DNA of 64,000 bases from Zoogloeaceae bacterium (GCA_024235635.1 JACKMA010000006.1:62001-126000); one strand, 5' to 3'. Shown: positions 8,962 through 18,065, counted from the stretch's first letter. A program made the numbers and translations. The notes: generated by a model from the sequence alone, not told the origin.

Positions 8962-9687
8962 TTACTGGACCGACACCCCGCCGGCGAAGACGATCTGTTC
9001 GAAGGTGCGGTCGAGCGACTTGGCGGTGAAGTTGCGCATCGTCATGCCGCCGCTCCAACTCACCGTGTCGCCTTCCTTGACGGCGGTTTCGGGTGCGGCG
9101 ATCCACGTCGTCTGGCCGTCGTGCTCGACCTCGAGGTAGGTGTAGCCGCCAGCGGTGGTGGTGCTCTTGACGACGCCGCTGTTGCCGCCCGCGGCCGGTG
9201 CGGCGGCCATGGGCTGTCCCATCGGCGGATGGCCGCCCGGCGGCGCGCCATGGGCGGCAACCTGGGCCTTCGGTCCGTCCAGCTTGCCCCAGGAATTGAC
9301 GAACAGTATGTTCTCGAAGCTGCGGTTGATCGATTTGGCGGTGAAGTTGTGCATGACCGCGAATTGGCCCCATTGCACCAGGTCGCCCGGCGCGGCATCG
9401 ATATGGCCGCCGGCGATCCAGATGCGGTTGCCGTTCGGACCCTCGACCTCACCGTAGGTGTAGCCACCTGCCTGCATGACTTGCACCAGCTTGCCGGCGT
9501 TGGGCGGATAGCTCGGTGGCGGCGGGGTCTCGGGTCTGGCTTCGACCGCAGCAGCGACCGGCGGGGCGGGCTGGGACTGGGCGGGCTTGGCCTGGGCGCT
9601 GTCGCCCGGCGCAGGCGGGTCTTCGGATTTGGCGCAGGCAGCGACCCCCAGCACCAGGATCGTGCAGGCGATTAGGGAACGGTTCAC
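8962..9687 (-). CDS. Lipoprotein with two NrfJ-like repeats
   Basis: About 241 residues from a GTG start at 9687 with GGAG ten bases upstream. The N-terminus is a lipoprotein signal ending in the lipobox LGVAAC. A Pro/Ala/Gln-rich linker follows. Two copies of a domain of about 58 residues come next, the first beginning GGYTYGEVEG and the second GGYTYLEVEH. Each ends in a version of NFTAKS(I/L)(N/D)R(S/T)FE. They are separated by a Gly/Pro/Met-rich linker. The repeat matches the small beta module seen in NrfJ-related proteins. Its role, possibly binding a metal or ligand in the envelope, is unproven. Confidence 0.65.
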   Translation of the reverse strand: MNRSLIACTILVLGVAACAKSEDPPAPGDSAQAKPAQSQPAPPVAAAVEARPETPPPPSYPPNAGKLVQVMQAGGYTYGEVEGPNGNRIWIAGGHIDAAPGDLVQWGQFAVMHNFTAKSINRSFENILFVNSWGKLDGPKAQVAAHGAPPGGHPPMGQPMAAAPAAGGNSGVVKSTTTAGGYTYLEVEHDGQTTWIAAPETAVKEGDTVSWSGGMTMRNFTAKSLDRTFEQIVFAGGVSVQ

Positions 9688-9879
9688 GGCGGTGGATCTC
9701 CACAGAAGGGACAGGGGCGGGGCCGTAATCGAGGATCGTATCATATGCGCCGTAACGCCGACGGCGGAACCTGGAATGCATGGCCGCGGTCTGGGTGGGC
9801 AGGGGCTGCGGCTCGTGCGAAGCGAGCCGCTTGCCGGCCTTCGACCATCCCCGATATCTCCATGCGACGGGAGCCACCC

Positions 9880-10740
9880 TTGAAACCTGCACGATCCGTC
9901 CAGCGCCCGGACAACCGCCATCGCCGCGTGTGGTTACTGCTGCTCGCGTCGCTCAGTGTGCTGGCCGGTTGCAGCGCGCTGTCGCTGGCCTATATGAACG
10001 CGCCCGCGCTCGGTGTGCTGCGCATCGACTCGGCCCTCGATCTGCCGCAAGTGCAGCGCGACCAGCTCGCCGATGCCGCGGCCGAGGTCCACGCCTGGCA
10101 CCGGCAACAGCCGCGGCGGGAACTCGCGGCCTTGCTGCGCGAAGCGCGACGCAGGCTCGCCGGCCCGATCGAACAGTCGGACGGCGAGTGGATCGTGGGC
10201 GCCGCCCAGAATCACGTGCGTGAGGTCGGTGAGCGCCTGGCGATCGCGTTCGGCACCCGCATGACCCGGTTCTCGCCGGCCGAGATCGCTCGTATCGAGC
10301 GGCGGCTCGCGGAGCGGGGCGCCGAATTCGCCGATGAAATTGGTGCCGGTGACCCGGCACGCGAACGCGCGCTCCGGATCGAACGCATCGAGGAGGCGAT
10401 CGACGACTGGCTCGGCTCGGTCAGCGAGCACCAGCAGGCCCTGGTGCGGTCGTCGCGCGCGGTCGCCGGATTCGATGCCTCGCTGTGGCTGCAGGAGCGA
10501 GCCCGCCGCGAGCGCCGGCTGCTCGATGCGCTGGCGGTGGTCGACGGCGGCGCGTCGCTGAAGCTCTGGTTCAACGACTGGCGCAAGGGGCGGGCAGCGC
10601 CGGCAGCCGAGGCAATGGACGCCCAGCGGGCCGAGGCGATCGCGATGTGGGTCGCGGTGCTCAATGCCGCCGATGCCGAACAGCGGGCGCATCTTGTCGG
10701 GCGCCTGTCCGACTGGATCGAGGTGTTCGAGGACGACTGA
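9880..10740 (+). CDS. Lipoprotein of the DUF6279 type
   Basis: About 286 residues. A basic N-terminus precedes a hydrophobic stretch ending in the lipobox SVLAGC, so the mature protein is probably lipid-anchored. The rest is long, charged and helical, rich in Arg, Glu and Ala (for example REVGERLAIAFGTRM, IARIERRLAERGAEF). It resembles DUF6279 proteins of unknown function. The start is uncertain: the TTG at 9880 has ACGGGAG seven bases before it, while the in-frame ATG at 9862 lacks a site. The gene ends 65 bases before apt. Confidence 0.65.
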   Translation: MKPARSVQRPDNRHRRVWLLLLASLSVLAGCSALSLAYMNAPALGVLRIDSALDLPQVQRDQLADAAAEVHAWHRQQPRRELAALLREARRRLAGPIEQSDGEWIVGAAQNHVREVGERLAIAFGTRMTRFSPAEIARIERRLAERGAEFADEIGAGDPARERALRIERIEEAIDDWLGSVSEHQQALVRSSRAVAGFDASLWLQERARRERRLLDALAVVDGGASLKLWFNDWRKGRAAPAAEAMDAQRAEAIAMWVAVLNAADAEQRAHLVGRLSDWIEVFEDD

Positions 10741-10805
10741 TTGGTGGCAGGCGTCGGCGCCATCCCGGTCTAGAATTCGGGACTGGCATCTGCGGGACCA
10801 GAACC

Positions 10806-11348
10806 GTGAGCATCAGCTCAGACGAACTGCGCGAGCGTATCCGCACCGTGCCCAATTGGCCGGTGGACGGGGTGCAGTTTCGCGACATCACGCCGGTGCT
10901 GGCGGATGGCGATGCCTTCCGCCGGCTGATCGCCGAACTCCACGCCCGCCACGCGGCCGATCCGCCGGACGGCGTAGCCGCCGTCGACGCCCGCGGTTTC
11001 ATCATCGGTGGTGCGCTGGCCTGCGCACTCGGGGTCGGGTTCGTGCCGGTGCGCAAACGCGGCAAGCTGCCCTACCGTACGCTCGCCGAGGACTATGCCC
11101 TCGAATATGGCAGCGGCACACTGGAAGTCCATGCCGATGGCTTCGTCGCCGGCCAGAAGGTGTTGCTGGTGGACGATTTGGTCGCCACCGGCGGCACCCT
11201 GCTGGCCGCTGCCCGCCTGCTCCGGCGGCTCGGCGCGCAGGTGACCGAAGCCCTGGTGATGGTGGAACTGCCGGAACTCGGCGGTCGCCACCGGCTGACC
11301 GAGGCGGGCGTCGCTCTCCATGCGCTGGTAAGCTTCGAGGGTCACTGA
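10806..11348 (+). CDS. apt: Adenine phosphoribosyltransferase
   Basis: 180 residues, standard for Apt. The PRPP-binding motif LLVDDLVATGGT is intact, and the N-terminal FRDITPVL and the central GFVPVRKRGKLPY are family hallmarks. It converts adenine and PRPP to AMP in purine salvage. The start is a GTG at 10806 with GGGACC upstream; earlier starts would run into the preceding lipoprotein gene. The next gene is a second purine phosphoribosyltransferase 18 bases downstream, so the two probably form a salvage operon. A TAGAAT hexamer at 10771-10776 may be a -10 element. Confidence 0.95.
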   Translation: MSISSDELRERIRTVPNWPVDGVQFRDITPVLADGDAFRRLIAELHARHAADPPDGVAAVDARGFIIGGALACALGVGFVPVRKRGKLPYRTLAEDYALEYGSGTLEVHADGFVAGQKVLLVDDLVATGGTLLAAARLLRRLGAQVTEALVMVELPELGGRHRLTEAGVALHALVSFEGH

Positions 11349-11366
11349 ATCCGGAAGGCCGCGGCC

Positions 11367-11924
11367 ATGGCCATCGATCTCGACAAAGTCCGGCGAACCC
11401 GCGAAGAAGCCGACTGCCTGTGCACCGCCGCCCAGGTAGAAGCCGCCATCGACGTGATGGCGCGCGACCTCACCGAGTGCTACCGCGACAGCAATCCATT
11501 GGTCTACGTGGTCATGAACGGCGGCGTGATCTTCGCCGGCCGCCTGCTGCCACGCCTCGATTTTCCGCTCGAGGTGGCCTACCTGCACGCGACCCGCTAC
11601 GGCATGGCGACCCAGGGCACGTTGCTCGACTGGCGCGTGCGGCCGACGCAGAAGCTCGACGGTCGGCAGGTGCTGGTGCTCGACGACATTCTCGACGAGG
11701 GGCACACGCTGGCGGCGATCGTCGAGTACCTCCGCGATGAAGGGGCCGCCGAGGTGCGCACCGCCGTGCTGGTGCACAAGCAGCACCCGCGCAAGGCCTA
11801 TCCGGGCATGCGCGCCGATTTCACCGGGCTCGACGTCGCCGATCGCTTCCTGTTCGGCTACGGCATGGACTACCAGGGCTACTGGCGCAATGCGCCGGGG
11901 ATCTTTGCGGTGCGGGGTCTGTAG
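11367..11924 (+). CDS. hpt: Hypoxanthine-guanine phosphoribosyltransferase
   Basis: 185 residues. The PRPP loop VLVLDDILDEGHTL and the early segment VVMNGGVIFAGRLLP identify a 6-oxopurine phosphoribosyltransferase, which makes IMP or GMP from hypoxanthine or guanine. The C-terminal GLDVADRFLFGYGMDYQGYWRN matches the base-binding end of this group. The gene lies 18 bases after apt and faces the convergent cyclase-FHA gene, 53 bases away. Preference for hypoxanthine or guanine cannot be settled by reading. Confidence 0.9.
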   Translation: MAIDLDKVRRTREEADCLCTAAQVEAAIDVMARDLTECYRDSNPLVYVVMNGGVIFAGRLLPRLDFPLEVAYLHATRYGMATQGTLLDWRVRPTQKLDGRQVLVLDDILDEGHTLAAIVEYLRDEGAAEVRTAVLVHKQHPRKAYPGMRADFTGLDVADRFLFGYGMDYQGYWRNAPGIFAVRGL

Positions 11925-11977
11925 CGACGACGACGGCAGGGGATCATTGCCTGGCGCCGCTGCCTGCCACAGGCGGG

Positions 11978-12880
11978 TCAGCCGACGAAGCGATACTCCA
12001 TCTCGTCCACTCCGGGCCCGCGCGGGCGCCCGAACGTGATCCAGCCGTGACTGTCGAGCACCAGTTCCTCGCGACGCAACCTCAGCGAGCGCCCTCCCTC
12101 CTCGACGACGAAGGTGCCGTTGCTGCTGCTGTCGATGACGACGAACTTGCCCCCGCGCTCTTCGATCACGCAATGGCGGCGCGACGCGTGCGTGTTGCTC
12201 AGGACCACGTCGGCAGCCGGATCGCGCCCAATCGTGACGCGGTGCGCGCCTTCGTCGAGTACCCGGGATTCGCCACAGAAATTCAGTTCCAGCCGCGACG
12301 GATGGAGCGCCGAGAAATCGATGCTGGCGAAAACCGCTGTGACCTTGCTGTAGTCGTCGCAGATCAGCTCGAGCAGGTCGAAGTGGCGATTGATGCCCTT
12401 CAACGGCCGTGCCGGGATCTTGCGCAGCTTGCGTTGATTGCCCTTCGACAACAGGGCCGCGGTCTCCGACGAGGTCACTGCGGTGCCGGTGGATGCCACC
12501 TCGCAGAAGCGCGCTGCGACATTGACGGTCTCGCCGAAGAGATCGTTGCCGGTGCTGACCGCCGGACCGTGATGGAAGCCGATGCGAATGTCGATGCGGT
12601 GTTCGCCGGCAGCCGGCAGTTCGCCCAGTTCCATGCCCATCGCGCTGCTCGCCTCGAGGGCGGCATCGGCCTTCTCGAACACCGCCATCAGGCCGTCACC
12701 GGTCAGCTTGATGACCTGTCCGCCCGAGTGCATGACGACCGTCTGCATCGCCTTCAGGCAGCCGTTGATGCGCTTGGCGGCCGCTTCGTTGCCGATGCGT
12801 TCGTACAGCACCGAGCTGTCGGCGATGTCGGCGAACAGGACGACGCATTCGGTGGCGCGAAGGATGCCTGAAGTTTCCAT
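11978..12880 (-). CDS. Class III adenylate/guanylate cyclase fused to an FHA domain
   Basis: 300 residues. Residues 1-175 form a class III nucleotide cyclase domain. Both metal-binding aspartates are present (FADIADSS and TGDGLM), and a Lys before the second may specify adenine. ETVNVAARFCEVA is also conserved. Residues about 200-290 form an FHA domain with the phosphothreonine-binding pattern TIGRDPAADVVLSN...SRRH...DSSSNGTFV. There is no membrane segment, so it is cytosolic. It should make a cyclic nucleotide, probably cAMP, controlled by docking of the FHA domain on a phosphoprotein. It follows the M48 gene on the same strand after 148 bases. Domains certain; product inferred. Confidence 0.88.
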   Translation of the reverse strand: METSGILRATECVVLFADIADSSVLYERIGNEAAAKRINGCLKAMQTVVMHSGGQVIKLTGDGLMAVFEKADAALEASSAMGMELGELPAAGEHRIDIRIGFHHGPAVSTGNDLFGETVNVAARFCEVASTGTAVTSSETAALLSKGNQRKLRKIPARPLKGINRHFDLLELICDDYSKVTAVFASIDFSALHPSRLELNFCGESRVLDEGAHRVTIGRDPAADVVLSNTHASRRHCVIEERGGKFVVIDSSSNGTFVVEEGGRSLRLRREELVLDSHGWITFGRPRGPGVDEMEYRFVG

Positions 12881-12976
12881 CTATGCGTTCTGGTTGGTGC
12901 AGCTCCCGACTCGAGTGCCCGCTGAAAGCCATGATACAGGCGACCGCGGGCGATCGCACCGGTTGGGCGATGTCCG

Positions 12977-12982
12977 ATTATC
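12977..12982 (-). promoter_or_regulatory. Possible extended -10 element for the cyclase-FHA gene
   Basis: On the leftward strand the sequence reads TGCGATAAT, which fits an extended -10 (TGnTATAAT) about 100 bases before the cyclase-FHA start. No good -35 is visible. Confidence 0.25.
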
Positions 12983-13028
12983 GCAGGAATTGGCGTCGCC
13001 GCCAGACGTCGGTGAAAGGCGTTCCGAT

Positions 13029-14063
13029 TCAGCCATCCGATTCGCGTTGGCCGGACGCATCCATCGCCCGCAGGCGACGGATGCGTTCCGGCGTCGGCGG
13101 ATGGCTCGACAGATAGCGTGGCCCGTCGCCGCCGCCGGCCGTCGCCAGGCGCGCCAGGATGCTTGCCAGGGTGCTGGGCGGCAGTCCGGCACGAGTCAGA
13201 TGGTCGGCGGCGAGCGCGTCGGCTTCGTACTCGAAGGCACGGGAATACGACGCGCCGACCAGCACCGTCCCGGCGAGGGTCAGAACCGAATCGAAATCTC
13301 CGCTCCACAGACCGATCGTGACCGCCACGATCGACGCCTGCAGCAACTGCCGCAGGCCGTGGCGGGCCTGTGCGTGGCCGAGCTCGTGGCTGATCACGGC
13401 GGCCACTTCGCGCCCGTCGTCTGCCAGTTCCAGCAGGCCGTCGGTGAGGACGATGCTGCCACCGGGCAGGGCGAACGCGTTGGCGCCGATGTTCGGGGCG
13501 CTGCGGATGTGCAGCGAGGTGCCGGGGTGCGAGGCCAGCAGGCCGCGTCCGAGACGTGTCATGCCGTCCACGGTCGCGCTCGACAGCCGGCTGGGGGCCA
13601 GCACCTCGCTGGTGTGCAGAGAGGCCAGCAGCTCGCGGTCGAGTGCCTGCAGACTGTGCTCGGGTACCAGTGCCGCGAGCCCTTCGGCCGCGGCCGGCAG
13701 CAGCCAGCGATAGGCCGCGATCAGGCCGGCCAGTACCAGCAGCAGTGCGGCGAACGCGAACAGCGCGCTGCGTTGCCAGCGCGTCACCGCCGTCTCGCGA
13801 TGGCCACAGGCCCGCAGGAAGCGGTCGAGGGCGGCACCGGTGGCGAACTCGCAACGGCGTCCGCCCGGCAGCATCGCGCTGCGATGGCCGCCGCCGAGCG
13901 GTTCCTGCCAGTCGAGGGCGCCGCGCGGAAGCTGTTCGGCCGGCGTATCGCCGTCGCGGTCGCGGAGCTCGACCGTATCGCCGTCGATCGTCAGCGTGAC
14001 CGGTCGCGGGCGGCTCGATTGGCCGTCGAACAGCCGTGCGTCGATGTCGGCGGTAGCCCTCAT
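13029..14063 (-). CDS. M48-family membrane-associated metallopeptidase
   Basis: About 344 residues. An N-terminal soluble domain of about 95 residues (FDGQSSRPRPVTLTIDGDTVEL) precedes a membrane helix (SALFAFAALLLVLAGLIAAY). The M48 peptidase domain follows, with the zinc motif HELGH and the downstream EYEADALA glutamate. Members of this family degrade misfolded or specific envelope proteins. I chose the ATG at 14063 because it lies four bases after the stop of the YjgN gene; longer frames overlap that gene. The close spacing suggests joint expression with the YjgN protein, a pairing seen in other proteobacteria. Confidence 0.88.
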   Translation of the reverse strand: MRATADIDARLFDGQSSRPRPVTLTIDGDTVELRDRDGDTPAEQLPRGALDWQEPLGGGHRSAMLPGGRRCEFATGAALDRFLRACGHRETAVTRWQRSALFAFAALLLVLAGLIAAYRWLLPAAAEGLAALVPEHSLQALDRELLASLHTSEVLAPSRLSSATVDGMTRLGRGLLASHPGTSLHIRSAPNIGANAFALPGGSIVLTDGLLELADDGREVAAVISHELGHAQARHGLRQLLQASIVAVTIGLWSGDFDSVLTLAGTVLVGASYSRAFEYEADALAADHLTRAGLPPSTLASILARLATAGGGDGPRYLSSHPPTPERIRRLRAMDASGQRESDG

Positions 14064-14067
14064 CGGT

Positions 14068-15144
14068 TCAGAAACCCAGGTCGACGTCGAGCAGATCGGC
14101 GGCCTCGGAGCCCAGCACGGGTGCATCCGTCTGCTGTGCGGCGACGAACTCGCCGATGTCGCCGCGCGCCAGCACCGAGACATGCTCGACCCGATAGCGC
14201 CACAGACGGGTAACCGCAAACGGACGGTAGAGGCCGAGGGTCAGCAACGTCAACAGCCAATTGACGGCGAGAATGCCGTAGTACTCGCGCACGCGCTGAT
14301 CGCTGTCGAAACGGTGCTTGCCGAGGTGGCACATGCCGGCGCGCAGGTTTTCGAGCCGCACCCGCAGGTAGGGTGCCAGCAGCCGCAGCACCAGCAGCAG
14401 CCACAGCAGGACGAGCGCGGTGGCGCCGGCCAGCCGGTCGGGAGCCGGGCTGGTACCGGCATGCGGCAGCGCCACCAGGGTTGCGATCGTGATCGCACCG
14501 GCGGCGCCGAGCAGGACCGCGAGCAGGGAGCCCGCCAGCAACACCCGGTAGATCGGCGCAATCGTGACGCGGATCGAAAAGCGGCTGCGGCCAAAGTGCA
14601 GGTGGTCCAGCTTGTAGCGCCACTGGGCGGCAATCAGCATCGGCAGCAGCAGGCCGAGGGTGAGGATGCTGGCCAGCGGCCACACCAGCCAGGCCATCGA
14701 GGCACCACCGGTGGTGCCCGAAAAACCGAATCGCAGGCCGCGCCAACTGGTGTTGTGGGCGCGGAAGCGCAGCGACCGGCAGATCATCCACGGCATCAGC
14801 GCGAGAAAGGCGCTCGATGCGATCAGGTTGGCGAACGGATGGAGTTCGGACGCGATGAACAGCACGATGATCACCGACGAGGCCAGCAGCCGCCCCTTGA
14901 GGATGTTCATCGGGTCGGCGTGATAGTCGAACGGCGAGCCGTCCAGTTCGGTATTGTTCAGGAAGAAGCGCTCGCGCCTGACCTTCGCCCAGGCCGAGTA
15001 GATGCCCAGGCTCACGATGGTCAACGCGAGATTGACTGCCCAGATGCGAAAATACGCACCGCCCGTGCCGTGGAACTGCAGGCGGTGACGTTCCAGCGAC
15101 GGCGATTGTGCGGCGGCGGCTGGGGTCGGTTCGGGAGGATTCAT
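14068..15144 (-). CDS. YjgN family (DUF898) multi-pass membrane protein
   Basis: About 358 residues with at least six hydrophobic helices. Two repeated halves each carry a version of AYFRIWAVNLALTIVSLGIYSAWAKVRRERFF (ends quoted only: AYFRIWAVN and GIYSAWAKVRRE; the second is EYYGILAVN and GLYRPFAVTRLW). This internal duplication and the HADPMNILKGRLLA segment define DUF898. The function is unknown. The start at 15144 avoids overlap with the divergent cti gene; an ATG at 15183 is in frame. The M48 peptidase gene follows after four bases. Confidence 0.85.
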   Translation of the reverse strand: MNPPEPTPAAAAQSPSLERHRLQFHGTGGAYFRIWAVNLALTIVSLGIYSAWAKVRRERFFLNNTELDGSPFDYHADPMNILKGRLLASSVIIVLFIASELHPFANLIASSAFLALMPWMICRSLRFRAHNTSWRGLRFGFSGTTGGASMAWLVWPLASILTLGLLLPMLIAAQWRYKLDHLHFGRSRFSIRVTIAPIYRVLLAGSLLAVLLGAAGAITIATLVALPHAGTSPAPDRLAGATALVLLWLLLVLRLLAPYLRVRLENLRAGMCHLGKHRFDSDQRVREYYGILAVNWLLTLLTLGLYRPFAVTRLWRYRVEHVSVLARGDIGEFVAAQQTDAPVLGSEAADLLDVDLGF

Positions 15145-15172
15145 CGGGCGTGTCCGGAGGTCCGGATTTGGC

Positions 15173-17473
15173 GTGTCTGTCATGACATTGTATTGGGTTG
15201 GGCGGTGGCTCTGCGTGATCTGGGTGGCGGTCATCGTCATTGCTGCCGTGCCGGCGGCTGCCGATACGACGGTTCCGCAATATCGGCGCGACGTCGCGCC
15301 GATTCTCGATCGGCGATGCGTCGTCTGCCATGCCTGCTTCGACGCGCCTTGTCAGCTCGACCTCGGCAGCTGGGAGGGCATCGCTCGCGGCGCCAGTGCG
15401 GCGCGGGTGTATGACGGCACCCGCCTGCTGGCGACAGCGCCGACGCGGCTGCGGGTCGACGCCCAGGCGCCGGCGGCCTGGCGCGAACTCGGCTTCCATG
15501 CAGTGATCGACGAGCGTGGCCGGGGCGGCCGCGATGCGCTGCGCTCGAGCCTGCTGTTCCGCTACCTCGCGTTGAAGCGCGAACATCCGCTGCCGGCGGC
15601 AACGATTCTGCCGGATGCATTCGATTTCTCGCTCGATCGCGCGCAGCAGTGCGTCGCCATCGACGCTTTCGAGCACGCCGCGGAAGAGGCACCGCTTGCC
15701 GGCATGCCCTACGGCCTGCCGGCGATCGGTGTGGATGAGGAAGCGACGATCGCCGACTGGCTGGCGGCGGGCGCCCCGGTCGAGCCCCGAGCGCCGCTGC
15801 CGCGAGCGGTGCTCGACCGGGTCGCGGGCTGGGAGGCCTTCCTCAACGCGCCCGGTCGGCGCGCCCGGCTGATGTCGCGCTATCTGTTCGAGCACCTGTT
15901 CCTCGGGCACCTCTACCTCGAGGGCGATGGCGAGCGCTACTGGTTCCGACTGATCCGCTCGATCCAGCCGCCCGGCGAGGATCCCGAGCCGATCGCCACC
16001 CGCCAGCCGTTCGACGATCCTGGCGACGAGCCGGTCTTCTATCGCCTGGTGCGCCTGGATGAGACCTTCGTCGCCAAGACCCACATGCCCTATCGGCTCG
16101 ACCCGGCGCGGATGAGGCGCTGGCGCGAACTGTTCCTCGATGGTCAGGCCGAGCCGGAAGATCTGCCCGGTTACGACGCCCGCACCGCGGCCAACCCGTT
16201 CATCGTGTTCCGCGACATCCCGGTGGCGTCGCGCTACCGTTTTCTGCTCGACGATGCCGGCTACTTCGTCGCCGGCTTCATCAAGGGGCCGGTGTGTCGG
16301 GGGCAGGTCGCGCTCAACGTAATCAACGACCGCTTCTGGGTGTTCTTCGCCGACCCGGCCACCCATACCGCAGCGGCCGACCGTTTCCTTGCGCGTCACG
16401 CCGACGCGTTGGCGCTGCCGGCCGAGGACGTGTCGTCGTTGCCGCTGGCGTCGTGGAGCCGCTACCAGGCCCGCGAGGCCGACTATCTGGACGCGCGTGC
16501 CAAGTTCATGCGCCGGACCGTCGGCAGCGAGATCCCGCTCGACCTGACCGTGGTCTGGGACGGGGACGGCCGCAATCCGAACGCCGCATTGACGGTGTTT
16601 CGCCATTTCGACAGCGCCAGCGTCATCACCGGGCTGCTGGGCAGGCCGCCGAAGACAGCATGGCTGATCACCTATCCGATCCTCGAGCGCATTCACTATC
16701 TGCTGGTCGCCGGCTTCGACGTCTTCGGCAACGTCGGCCATCAACTCAATTCGCGGCTGTACATGGATTTCCTGCGAATGGAGGCCGAGACCAACCTGCT
16801 GGCGCTGCTGCCGCTCGATGCACGCCCGCGGGTGGTCGACCACTGGTATCGCGGTGAGGCGGAGCAGGTCCGGGCGAAGTTCTACCGCGAGCTTCGACGC
16901 TTCGGCGTGGACACCGCAATCCGTTACCGCAGCAACGACCCGCTGGCCGAACTCTACGGGCTGCTGGGTCAGCGGGTGGCGCCGGTGGATCGCCGCTGGC
17001 GGACGGCCCCCGGTCACGGCACGGCGATCGAGCGGCCGCTGGCCCGGCTAGCCGGGCTGGTGGGCGGCGCGCTGCAGTGGCTGCCCGAGACCGCTTTCCT
17101 GCGGGTGGTGGGCAGGGAAGGCCCGGTCGATCTGACGCTGTTGCGCAACAGCGCCCACTCGAACATCTCGCACCCGTTCGCCGAACAGTCGCGACGATTG
17201 CCTGACGAGGACACCCTGACCGTCGCTGCGGGCCTGCTCGGTGCCCATCCAAACATGTTCTTCCGTGTGCCGGCCGCGGCACTGGCGGAATTCGTCGATG
17301 CGGTGGCTGCCCTCGACGGCGAGGCGGCCTACTCGAGGCTGGCCGACCGATTCGCGGTGCGCCGGACCGATCGATCGTTCTGGCGGCATCTCGACGACGT
17401 GCACCGCAGCGCCCGCGAGGCCGATCCGCTCGCCTTCGGCCTGCTCGATCTCAACCGGCTCGAGAACCGCTGA
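15173..17473 (+). CDS. cti: Fatty acid cis/trans isomerase (periplasmic, haem c type)
   Basis: 766 residues, the expected Cti length. A signal peptide spans about residues 1-31 and ends AAVPAAAD. The haem attachment motif CVVCH lies just after it, with the conserved context ILDRRCVVCHACFDAPCQ. Cti converts cis-unsaturated acyl chains of membrane phospholipids to trans forms, stiffening the membrane under solvent or heat stress. Segments such as SHSRFNSNV-like blocks are represented by NSAHSNISHPF near the C-terminus. The start is a GTG with GGAGG twelve bases upstream. It is divergent from the YjgN gene and ends seven bases from the convergent lipoprotein stop. Confidence 0.93.
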   Translation: MSVMTLYWVGRWLCVIWVAVIVIAAVPAAADTTVPQYRRDVAPILDRRCVVCHACFDAPCQLDLGSWEGIARGASAARVYDGTRLLATAPTRLRVDAQAPAAWRELGFHAVIDERGRGGRDALRSSLLFRYLALKREHPLPAATILPDAFDFSLDRAQQCVAIDAFEHAAEEAPLAGMPYGLPAIGVDEEATIADWLAAGAPVEPRAPLPRAVLDRVAGWEAFLNAPGRRARLMSRYLFEHLFLGHLYLEGDGERYWFRLIRSIQPPGEDPEPIATRQPFDDPGDEPVFYRLVRLDETFVAKTHMPYRLDPARMRRWRELFLDGQAEPEDLPGYDARTAANPFIVFRDIPVASRYRFLLDDAGYFVAGFIKGPVCRGQVALNVINDRFWVFFADPATHTAAADRFLARHADALALPAEDVSSLPLASWSRYQAREADYLDARAKFMRRTVGSEIPLDLTVVWDGDGRNPNAALTVFRHFDSASVITGLLGRPPKTAWLITYPILERIHYLLVAGFDVFGNVGHQLNSRLYMDFLRMEAETNLLALLPLDARPRVVDHWYRGEAEQVRAKFYRELRRFGVDTAIRYRSNDPLAELYGLLGQRVAPVDRRWRTAPGHGTAIERPLARLAGLVGGALQWLPETAFLRVVGREGPVDLTLLRNSAHSNISHPFAEQSRRLPDEDTLTVAAGLLGAHPNMFFRVPAAALAEFVDAVAALDGEAAYSRLADRFAVRRTDRSFWRHLDDVHRSAREADPLAFGLLDLNRLENR

Positions 17474-17480
17474 GCCAGCG

Positions 17481-18065
17481 TCAGCGAATTGTCAACAGCA
17501 CGAACTTGCGGTCCCAGTCGCGGCTGCCGATATAGCGAACCTCGAAGACGTAGCGCCCGGGCGACAGGGCGGTGGCCGGCGGCACCCCGGCGACGGTCGT
17601 CAGCATGGCCTTCTCCTGTGCGATCGCGGCGCTTTCGGAGCGTTCGCCGGCCGCCAGCGACCACACCGAGATCTGCGCCGGCTCGCGCTCGGCCCCGAGC
17701 ACGTCCTCGCCGTCGCCGGCCGGCGCCAGCGCGACCTCGAAAGCGTGTGCTGCCGGCACCGGCTTGGGCAGTTCCCAATAGACGTCCGTGATCTGGTAGC
17801 TGATCCGGGCGATGTCCGCGGCCAGCGCCTTCTGCCGCGCCTCGTCCTCGATCACCTCGACCTCGGCGCCAGCGATCTGCAGTTCGAAGCAGCGGCCGAT
17901 GCGATTGGCGCACGGCAGGTATTCGTTGTAGCGGGCGTAGCTGGGCGGCGGCGCACCGCCGCCGCCGAAACAGCCCGACAGGGCCAGGGCGGCGACCAGC
18001 ATGGCGGCGCGGGTGCGCGGGCGCTGACAAGGCGCGGGATTCGGGCTCGACGCGGCGGGCGGCAT
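17481..18065 (-). CDS. Putative lipoprotein of unknown function
   Basis: About 194 residues from the ATG at 18065. A basic N-terminus leads to a hydrophobic core ending in the lipobox LALSGC, followed by a Gly-rich spacer. The mature domain has two cysteines close together (LPCANRIGRCFEL) that may form a disulphide. It ends in a beta-rich segment (GRYVFEVRYIGSRDWDRKFVLLTIR, ends GRYVFEVRY and KFVLLTIR). I do not recognise the family. The gene lies between cti and the T6SS-linked PLD gene and has no clear partner. Confidence 0.6.
   Translation of the reverse strand: MPPAASSPNPAPCQRPRTRAAMLVAALALSGCFGGGGAPPPSYARYNEYLPCANRIGRCFELQIAGAEVEVIEDEARQKALAADIARISYQITDVYWELPKPVPAAHAFEVALAPAGDGEDVLGAEREPAQISVWSLAAGERSESAAIAQEKAMLTTVAGVPPATALSPGRYVFEVRYIGSRDWDRKFVLLTIR

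Noticed and set aside
11978..12880. FHA-cyclase gene as the missing T6SS Fha protein
   Set aside because: It is a cyclase fusion located 9 kb from the T6SS genes in a different neighbourhood.
14060..17017. Long leftward frame opposite cti that runs into the YjgN frame
   Set aside because: The part opposite cti has no domain features and cti is complete on the plus strand.
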